Shown here one piece after another: positions 7,532 through 11,587 of a DNA stretch of 11,587 bases (the stretch's first letter is position 1; each line of letters starts with the position of its first letter). The DNA comes from an uncultured Actinomycetes bacterium. GTDB taxonomy: Bacteria > Actinomycetota > Actinomycetes > S36-B12. A program made the position numbers and the translations under genes. The notes under the pieces are model-generated. The model was not told the DNA's origin, ran no database searches, and worked only from the letters and a program-made list of their open reading frames with translations. The stretch spans positions 1 to 11,587 of the forward strand of contig CAIXFB010000066.1 in NCBI GenBank assembly GCA_903918595.1, given 5' to 3'.

Positions 7532-8846
7532 CGATCGCTTCAGCGTGCTTTGCGGCATCGGCCTCACTCGTTGCCTCAACCATAACGCGCACGAGCGGCT
7601 CGGTGCCAGAAGATCTCAACAGCACCCGACCACTCGACCCCAACGCACTTTCCGCAGTCGCAACTGCAGCAATCACGCTGGGAGCTTGATCAAGGCGAGT
7701 CTTATCGACGCCGCTCACATTGATCAGCACCTGCGGCAATTTCACAACAGCCCCGGCCAATTCGGCCAGCGAAGTGCCGGTCTGCGCAACTCGCGCGAGC
7801 AAGTGCAGCGCTGTCAAAGTGCCATCACCGGTGGTGGCGTGCTCACTCAAAATCACGTGGCCGCTCTGCTCGCCACCGAGTACAAAACCGCCATCGCGCA
7901 TGGCCTCGAGCACATACCTGTCGCCCACGCCGGTTTCAACGAGCGTGATGCCCGCGGCTTCCATCGCTATTTTGAATCCGAGGTTGGCCATCACAGTTGC
8001 CACCACGGTGTTGGAGGTGAGTCCACCTGAATCGCGCAACGCAGTGGCAAGAATCGCAAGAATGTGATCACCGTCAACAATGTTTCCGTTGCCATCGATG
8101 GCTAGGCAGCGATCAGCGTCGCCGTCGTGCGCAATGCCAGCATCAGCACCATGCTCAACAACAGCAGCCATTAGATCTTCCATATGGGTAGAACCGCAGC
8201 CCTCATTGATGTTCAGCCCATCAGGTGCAGCGTGGATCGCGATTACTTCAGCGCCCGCTCTTCGCATCGCTTCCGGAGACACCACCGAGGCTGCACCGTT
8301 CGCGCAATCCACCACAACTTTTAATCCATCAAGCCGGTTGGGCATGGTGCCCAGTAGATAGTCAACGTATGTGCGAACACCGGAGTCATCGAAACGAATC
8401 CGGCCAACCGCATCACCAATTGGCCGTTCCCATGGTTCGCGCAAACGCGCCTCAATCGCATCTTCGATTGCGTCGTCGAGCTTTACTCCGCCTCGCGCAA
8501 AGAACTTGATGCCGTTATCGGGCATCGGGTTGTGAGAAGCAGAGAGCATCACACCGAGATCAGCGTCGAACTGTGCGGTGAGAAAAGCAACGCCAGGGGT
8601 GGGGAGAACATCAACAACAATGACGTCAACCCCGGCACTGGCTAACCCAGCAACCACAGCACTCTGCAGGAACTCACCACTGATTCGGGTGTCACGACCC
8701 ACAACTGCACGCGGCCGATGCCCCTCGAACGCGCCAATATCACCGAGCACGTGGGCAGCAGCCACTGAGAGATCAACCGCAAGTTCAGCCGTGATGTCGC
8801 GATTGGCAACACCTCGAACACCGTCGGTACCGAATAGCCGGCCCAT
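7497..8846 (-). CDS. glmM: phosphoglucosamine mutase
   Basis: GlmM converts glucosamine-6-phosphate to glucosamine-1-phosphate, the step after GlmS on the path to UDP-GlcNAc. The 449-residue product is full length. It begins MGRLFGTDGVRGVAN. VGRDTRISGEF lies at 49-59, the phosphoserine loop ASHNP at 103-107 (Ser104), the metal-binding DGDADR at 241-246, GEQSGH at 325-330, and the phosphate-binding RSSGTEPLVR at 411-420. GAGGG at 8854-8858 is 7 nt before the ATG and fits a ribosome-binding site. Only 15 bp separate it from rpsI, so it is probably cotranscribed with rplM-rpsI, a coupling of ribosome and cell-wall genes common in Actinobacteria. Its last 35 bp overlap the oppositely directed DUF389 gene, tail to tail. 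Confidence 0.98.
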   Translation of the reverse strand: MGRLFGTDGVRGVANRDITAELAVDLSVAAAHVLGDIGAFEGHRPRAVVGRDTRISGEFLQSAVVAGLASAGVDVIVVDVLPTPGVAFLTAQFDADLGVMLSASHNPMPDNGIKFFARGGVKLDDAIEDAIEARLREPWERPIGDAVGRIRFDDSGVRTYVDYLLGTMPNRLDGLKVVVDCANGAASVVSPEAMRRAGAEVIAIHAAPDGLNINEGCGSTHMEDLMAAVVEHGADAGIAHDGDADRCLAIDGNGNIVDGDHILAILATALRDSGGLTSNTVVATVMANLGFKIAMEAAGITLVETGVGDRYVLEAMRDGGFVLGGEQSGHVILSEHATTGDGTLTALHLLARVAQTGTSLAELAGAVVKLPQVLINVSGVDKTRLDQAPSVIAAVATAESALGSSGRVLLRSSGTEPLVRVMVEATSEADAAKHAEAIASAVRAELTIG

Positions 8847-8861
8847 TGCCAGGCCCTCGGA

Positions 8862-9368
8862 CTAACGCTTGCTGTACTGAGGTGCCTTGCGAGCCTTCTT
8901 CAGGCCGTACTTCTTGCGCTCCTTGGCACGCGGATCGCGCGTGAGGAAGCCCGCCTTCTTCAAGATCGGACGGTTTCCCTCCTCGTCGATCTCGTTCAGG
9001 GCGCGAGCGATGCCGAGGCGAAGGGCGCCAGCCTGACCGGAGATTCCACCACCGTGGATCCGGGCAATGACGTCGAACTTGCCGCCTGCACCTGTTGAGG
9101 TGAAGGGGTCGTTGACTTCTTGCTGATGCACCTTGTTCGGGAAGTACGACTCGAGTGAGCGACCGTTGATGGTCCACTGACCGGTGCCGGGAACGATGCG
9201 CACGCGCGCAACAGCTTCCTTGCGGCGGCCTGTGGCTCCAGCGGGTGCAACCACAACGTCGCGGTTCACGACAGCACGGGCGGGTGTTGATGTCGAGTAC
9301 TCAGAAGGAGCGTCAAGCTCCTCGTCGATTGCCTCGAGGTCTACGTCTTCGATGGTGGCGTCGGACAC
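8862..9368 (-). CDS. rpsI: 30S ribosomal protein S9
   Basis: S9 lies in the 30S head, and its C-terminal tail reaches the P-site tRNA. The family core starts at GRRKEAVARVRIVPG and includes the QAGALRLGIARAL helix and the end GLKKARKAPQYSKR, with the invariant SKR tail. Ahead of the core is an acidic extension of about 45 residues, of the kind seen in other actinobacterial S9 proteins. The start is uncertain among in-frame GTG codons at 9393-9395, 9372-9374 and 9366-9368. The purine-rich GAGAAAGGA at 9378-9386 ends 3 nt before the second and 9 nt before the third, so I prefer 9368 (168 residues, beginning MSDATIEDVD). It follows rplM by 48 bp and precedes glmM by 15 bp. Confidence 0.96.
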   Translation of the reverse strand: MSDATIEDVDLEAIDEELDAPSEYSTSTPARAVVNRDVVVAPAGATGRRKEAVARVRIVPGTGQWTINGRSLESYFPNKVHQQEVNDPFTSTGAGGKFDVIARIHGGGISGQAGALRLGIARALNEIDEEGNRPILKKAGFLTRDPRAKERKKYGLKKARKAPQYSKR

Positions 9369-9416
9369 AGCCACTATTCCTTTCTCGTTGATCACGCTAA
9401 GCGCAATCGAATTGGA

Positions 9417-9860
9417 TTATTGCGCGATCTGGGTGATCTGGAAGGTCTGCGGGTTCTGTGCAGCATGGGGGTGCTCGGCTCCGCCGTACACCTTGAGCTT
9501 CTTGAGCTGAGCGCGGCCAAGCTTGTTGTGCGGAAGCATGCCCTTGACTGCCTTCTCAATGGCCCGACGAGAGTCGTTCTCGAGGAGGTAGCTGTATGGG
9601 GTGGCGCGCATGCCGCCCGGGTAACCCGAGTGGCGGTAGTCGAACTTCTGCTCACGCTTCGAGCCAGAAAGTGCAACTTTGTCGGCGTTGATGATGATCA
9701 CAAAATCACCCGTATCAACGTGCGGGGCAAAAATCGGCTTGTGCTTGCCGCGCAGCAGGATCGCTGTCTGAGAGGCGAGGCGTCCGAGGACGATGTCAGC
9801 TGCGTCGATCACGTACCAATTGCGCGTGATGTCGCCAGCTTTGGGACTAAATGTGCGCAC
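9417..9860 (-). CDS. rplM: 50S ribosomal protein L13
   Basis: L13 is an early-assembling 50S protein that binds 23S rRNA. The 147-residue product has the family features NWYVIDAADIVLGRLAS near residues 19-35, LRGKHKPIFAPHVDTGDFVIIINADK (positions 36-61, key GDFV), the YRHSGYPGG motif, MLPHNKLGR, and LKVYGGAEHPH near the end. The start is GTG at 9858-9860. It is decided by a strong AAGGTGG ribosome-binding site at 9865-9871, 4 nt upstream, and by the family's start near RTFSPK. It is the first gene of an rplM-rpsI-glmM run. The usual neighbour truA lies upstream but is separated by the cupin and vapBC genes. Confidence 0.98.
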   Translation of the reverse strand: MRTFSPKAGDITRNWYVIDAADIVLGRLASQTAILLRGKHKPIFAPHVDTGDFVIIINADKVALSGSKREQKFDYRHSGYPGGMRATPYSYLLENDSRRAIEKAVKGMLPHNKLGRAQLKKLKVYGGAEHPHAAQNPQTFQITQIAQ

Positions 9861-9864
9861 AGGG

Positions 9865-9871
9865 CCACCTT
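9865..9871 (-). promoter_or_regulatory. rplM ribosome-binding site
   Basis: AAGGTGG on the minus strand, 4 nt before the rplM GTG, is the clearest Shine-Dalgarno sequence in the window. It shows that rplM has a leader, in contrast with the candidate leaderless genes glmS, vapB and the cupin gene. Confidence 0.7.
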
Positions 9872-9900
9872 GCTCTCTCGTAGGATCCGGATTCTGTCCC

Positions 9901-9960
9901 CACCATTACTGGTGTGGCGTACTGATCGCCATCCCTGACGACCAGGCTGCATGTGGCAGC
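9901..9960 (-). promoter_or_regulatory. candidate structured 5' leader of rplM
   Basis: Two short stem-loops precede rplM. In one, CACCA/TGGTG at 9901-9914 has a 4-nt loop; in the other, GCTGC/GCAGC at 9946-9960 has a 5-nt loop. Ribosomal-protein operons are often controlled by binding of a ribosomal protein to such a leader, and L13-type leaders are known in Firmicutes. I do not recognise this one as that family. I could not find a convincing -10/-35 pair, so the transcript start, and whether both stems are in the leader, remain unknown. Confidence 0.3.
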
Positions 9961-9981
9961 AAAGGACAAGGCTACCCAGCG

Positions 9982-10019
9982 GCCCCCTAGGGACCAAATC
10001 CGGGCCTACCCTAGGGGGC
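9982..10019. repeat. perfect 11-bp inverted repeat containing two CCCTAGGG palindromes
   Basis: The arms GCCCCCTAGGG (9982-9992) and CCCTAGGGGGC (10009-10019) are perfect inverted copies around a 16-nt spacer. Each arm contains the self-complementary octamer CCCTAGGG, the two copies starting 24 bp apart. As RNA this is a strong GC-rich hairpin on either strand, without a following U-tract. It could be a U-less terminator for the cupin gene, which ends 66 bp away, or a two-site operator upstream of rplM. The sequence alone does not decide. Confidence 0.6.
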
Positions 10020-10084
10020 GAAACGGACAATTCCCCCACCCGCGGTTATCAGGTGAGGCCAAGAGTTGGTATCTCGGCTCTTGA

Positions 10085-10417
10085 TTAGGAGAGTGTGACC
10101 CACACTTTTCGCAGCGGCTCGGTGATCGTCCAGGTTGTTTGGGCACCGGCCGGGAGCAGGCCTACAACTCCGGGCGCGAGATCAATCTGGCCGCCTTCGG
10201 TGCAGGTCACGGTTCCTTTCCCTGCGAGTACAACAAAAACCTCTTCAATTTCGGTGTCAGTGGAGGTGCCAACCGAGTGCTCCCACACTCCGACTTCCAT
10301 GTCACCTTCTTGGGCCATGGCAGCAACCGCCGTGGTGACGTCGTTCGTCTTGTTCTTTTTTCGATCCAGTTTTCGATGCTCAAGGTTTACTGCGCTGGCA
10401 TCGAATGAACGGATCAT
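10085..10417 (-). CDS. small cupin-fold protein (Cupin_3/DUF861-like)
   Basis: A 110-residue single-domain protein. After a charged, lysine-rich N-terminal segment (about 12-26) comes a cupin-like beta-barrel pattern: GVWEHSVGTS near 43-52, EEVFVVLAGKGTVTC near 58-72, an LAPGVVGLLPAG turn and TTWTITEPLRKVWV at the end. This order (W-E-x-x-x-G, E-x-V-F-V-V-x-x-G, P-x-G, W-x-x-x-x-x-x-R-K) resembles the Cupin_3 family. The classic two-histidine metal motif is not evident, so whether it binds metal or has enzyme activity is open. No specific function can be given. The ATG at 10415-10417 has no clear Shine-Dalgarno, but TAGATT lies 6 nt upstream, fitting a leaderless transcript. It is divergent from vapB and lies between truA and rplM. 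Confidence 0.72.
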   Translation of the reverse strand: MIRSFDASAVNLEHRKLDRKKNKTNDVTTAVAAMAQEGDMEVGVWEHSVGTSTDTEIEEVFVVLAGKGTVTCTEGGQIDLAPGVVGLLPAGAQTTWTITEPLRKVWVTLS

Positions 10418-10423
10418 CTTGTG

Positions 10424-10429
10424 AATCTA
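10424..10429 (-). promoter_or_regulatory. candidate -10 element for a leaderless cupin-gene transcript
   Basis: Minus-strand TAGATT matches TAnnnT and lies 6 nt before the cupin ATG, with no Shine-Dalgarno between. The dyad CCGAA-A-TTCGG at 10442-10452 sits where the -35 region would fall, so it could be a regulator site. No consensus -35 is visible. Confidence 0.45.
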
Positions 10430-10441
10430 GCCGAGGCTTAC

Positions 10442-10452
10442 CCGAAATTCGG
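10442..10452. promoter_or_regulatory. 11-bp dyad near the cupin promoter
   Basis: CCGAA, one A, TTCGG: a perfect 5+1+5 dyad, 12 bp upstream of the candidate cupin -10. It is a possible operator, but short dyads occur by chance. Confidence 0.3.
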
Positions 10453-10483
10453 CATTGAGAATGTGGCCCTCATCAAGTTGAAA

Positions 10484-10497
10484 GGCGGAAATCCGCC
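10484..10497. promoter_or_regulatory. 14-bp dyad in the cupin/vapB divergent region
   Basis: GGCGGA and TCCGCC flank two A bases, giving a perfect 6-bp dyad. It lies 7 bp from the larger vapB palindrome and about 55 bp from the cupin -10. As RNA the loop would be too tight unless it opens to 4 nt. As DNA it could be a second binding site for the VapBC complex or for another regulator. Confidence 0.33.
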
Positions 10498-10503
10498 ACC
10501 TAT

Positions 10504-10526
10504 CTATACACCTAGTTGGTGTATAG
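10504..10526. promoter_or_regulatory. candidate vapBC autoregulation operator (9+5+9 palindrome)
   Basis: CTATACACC (10504-10512) and GGTGTATAG (10518-10526) are perfect inverted copies around TAGTT. The right arm overlaps the candidate vapB -10 at 10524-10529. VapBC complexes generally repress their own promoter by ribbon-helix-helix binding to such a palindrome, so the position and symmetry fit an autorepression site. No binding data are available from sequence. Confidence 0.72.
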
Positions 10527-10529
10527 GCT
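10524..10529 (+). promoter_or_regulatory. candidate -10 element for leaderless vapB transcript
   Basis: TAGGCT fits TAnnnT and ends 6 nt before the vapB ATG, which lacks a Shine-Dalgarno. The element is embedded in the right arm of the palindrome, so a bound repressor would block RNA polymerase. Confidence 0.5.
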
Positions 10530-10535
10530 GTCCAG

Positions 10536-10745
10536 ATGTCTCGAACCAATATCGACATCGACGACGAGCTCGTAGATCGCGTGATGGTGCGATACCAACT
10601 CTCCACGAAGCGTGAAGCCGTCGAGCTCGCCCTTCGACACATTGCCGGCCAGCCGATGAGCACCAGCGAATTATTGGCCTTACGAGGAGCCTTCCCAGAC
10701 CTCGACTATCCAGAATCTCTAAGTGGCAATGATCCTGCTCGATAG
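10536..10745 (+). CDS. vapB: VapB-type ribbon-helix-helix antitoxin
   Basis: A 69-residue antitoxin. The N-terminal RTNIDIDDELVDRVMVRYQLSTKREAVELALR pattern (residues 3-34) is a ribbon-helix-helix fold: one beta-strand with alternating residues, then two helices around a K-R-E-A turn. It binds DNA as a dimer. The C-terminal half (about 40-69) should wrap and block the VapC active site. The family match is to the short actinobacterial VapB type that begins RTNIDIDDEL. It starts 10 bp after the 23-bp palindrome, and its 3' end overlaps vapC by 17 bp. It is divergent from the cupin gene. Which of the many VapB subfamilies it belongs to cannot be told. Confidence 0.9.
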   Translation: MSRTNIDIDDELVDRVMVRYQLSTKREAVELALRHIAGQPMSTSELLALRGAFPDLDYPESLSGNDPAR

Positions 10746-11118
10746 CTCGGCATGGATCAGTTTCTTTCGTGGCGATGATCACTCCCAACGAGTCAGTGCG
10801 CTGCTTGCCTCACCTGAACCTTTGGCTTGCACTGAGCCAGTTCAGATGGAGGTTGTAGCAGGCGCGCGATCCGCTGCTCAAGCACAAACTCTGCGCGATG
10901 CCGTGCGCAGCCGCGAATGGCTAGCCTTTGATGCCATTTCGGATTTTGATTCAGCGACTTGGATCTACTCTGCAGCACGGGCCGCAGGTATTACCCCTGG
11001 CGGACACGTTGATTGCATGATCATCGCTGTTGCCCTGAGAAATAATGCAACCCTGCTCACTCTTGATGAGCATCAACACCGCGTAGCAGAACTGGTCGGT
11101 GTTACGTCAGTCTTGTAA
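10729..11118 (+). CDS. vapC: VapC-type PIN-domain ribonuclease toxin
   Basis: PIN-domain toxins are magnesium-dependent RNases that cleave tRNA or rRNA when free of VapB. From the ATG at 10729 the product is 129 residues, typical of the family. The acidic site is complete: Asp5 in MILLDSSAWI, Glu41 in TEPVQMEVVAGAR, Asp95 in GHVDCMIIAVAL and Asp113 in LLTLDEH. An active enzyme is therefore likely. A GTG at 10723 two codons earlier is an alternative start; I prefer the ATG because PIN toxins usually begin at the first beta-strand. The start lies inside vapB, suggesting coupled translation that keeps the antitoxin in excess. The last 12 bp overlap the end of truA on the opposite strand. The RNA target cannot be inferred. 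Confidence 0.92.
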   Translation: MILLDSSAWISFFRGDDHSQRVSALLASPEPLACTEPVQMEVVAGARSAAQAQTLRDAVRSREWLAFDAISDFDSATWIYSAARAAGITPGGHVDCMIIAVALRNNATLLTLDEHQHRVAELVGVTSVL

Positions 11119-11587
11119 GGCGCGCCTCGAACGAGTGAGCGCTTGTCGAGCCGCCAACTCCGCTTCGGTCTCCGGGTAACCGACCTCCTCCAGCACTAAC
11201 GGATGCGGCGGCATCACCGTGACACCCGCAGTCTTGTTCTTCGATATCAAGATTTCATACGGCCACGAGGTGGGCTTGCGGTGATCGCCCACCGGAAGCA
11301 GCGACCCGACGATGCTGCGCACCATTGAGTGACAGAACGCATCTGAGGTGATCGTCATGATGGCATCCCCTGCAGAATCGCGCTCCCAATGCAGATCTAA
11401 TAACTGACGCACTGTTGTTGCACCGTCGCGCTCTTTGCAGAACGCTACAAAATCATGCTCGCCCAGTAATTGTGCCGATGCCTCGTTCACCGCGTCTATA
11501 TCCACGGGCCGGTGCCAGGCAAGGGCCATATGCCGTAGCAACGGATCAGGTCCAGTCACCCGGTCACATACTCGATAGGAATAACGA
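11107..11587 (-). CDS. truA: tRNA pseudouridine synthase A, C-terminal part (N-terminus outside window)
   Basis: TruA makes pseudouridine at positions 38-40 of the tRNA anticodon arm. The 5' end runs off the right edge; 160 codons are visible, with no stop to the edge. The readable part begins RYSYRVCDRVTGPDPLLRH, matching the family's central region; the catalytic Asp, nearer the N-terminus, lies outside. Further matches are GEHDFVAFCKERDGATTVRQL, AFCHSMVRSIVGSLLPVG (the conserved MVR helix) and MPPHPLVLEEVGYPE, where the family has a proline/glycine-Leu-x-L-x-x-V-x-Y motif. A GTG at 11557-11559 is not the start, because coding similarity continues upstream of it. Its stop overlaps the vapC end by 12 bp. 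In Actinobacteria truA typically lies directly before rplM. Confidence 0.93.
   Translation of the reverse strand, partial: RYSYRVCDRVTGPDPLLRHMALAWHRPVDIDAVNEASAQLLGEHDFVAFCKERDGATTVRQLLDLHWERDSAGDAIMTITSDAFCHSMVRSIVGSLLPVGDHRKPTSWPYEILISKNKTAGVTVMPPHPLVLEEVGYPETEAELAARQALTRSRRALQD

Noticed and set aside
7497..7540. Bidirectional terminator at the glmM/DUF389 tail-to-tail junction
   Set aside because: Only weak dyads are present (for example CCGA/TCGG), with no strong stem or U-tract.
10139..10408. Plus-strand open frame (89 codons) opposite the cupin gene
   Set aside because: It is antisense to the cupin frame, which has the better domain pattern and a promoter-like element at its start.
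1..11587. CRISPR array, tRNA, rRNA or insertion sequence
   Set aside because: I found no regularly spaced repeats, no cloverleaf and no transposase-like product or terminal inverted repeats; coding density leaves little room for them.

Overview
The window suggests a moderately GC-rich actinobacterium. The evidence is gene order and gene type: truA, rplM-rpsI, glmM, glmS, a fused NAD(P)HX epimerase/dehydratase, alr, an alpha/beta hydrolase, tsaE and tsaB, all on the minus strand, is a chromosomal order familiar from Actinobacteria. GTG starts are common, several stop/start codons overlap, and a few genes look leaderless. I cannot name a family or genus from the sequence alone.

Layout, in the minus-strand reading direction (right to left). 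The window opens inside truA (tRNA pseudouridine synthase, N-terminus missing). Between truA and rplM lies an inserted block: a plus-strand vapB-vapC type toxin-antitoxin pair, whose end overlaps the end of truA, and a minus-strand small cupin gene. The 118-bp divergent region between vapB and the cupin gene holds three inverted repeats and two candidate -10 elements. A 224-bp gap with an 11-bp perfect inverted repeat and smaller hairpins then precedes rplM (L13), rpsI (S9) and glmM. Next comes a plus-strand DUF389 membrane-protein gene. It lies antisense between glmM and glmS, overlaps the 3' end of glmM by 35 bp and sits 38 bp from the glmS start. After glmS there is a tightly packed minus-strand run: nnrE-nnrD fusion, alr, hydrolase, tsaE and tsaB (cut by the window edge). 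In it each gene begins within a few bases of the previous stop or overlaps it.

Functions. GlmS and GlmM make glucosamine-6-phosphate and glucosamine-1-phosphate for UDP-GlcNAc, and Alr makes D-alanine, so this is a peptidoglycan precursor cluster. The NnrE/NnrD fusion repairs damaged NAD(P)H. TsaE and TsaB belong to the t6A tRNA-modification machinery, TruA also modifies tRNA, and L13/S9 are ribosomal, so the rest serves translation. Only the VapBC pair, the cupin gene and the DUF389 gene look accessory.

I see no strong sign of an undescribed multi-gene system. The points worth a second look are the antisense DUF389 gene inside the glm cluster, the VapBC/cupin insertion with its palindromes, the candidate leaderless promoters, and the structured region before rplM. 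No gene-free stretch exceeds 300 bp; I see no rRNA, tRNA, CRISPR array or insertion sequence.
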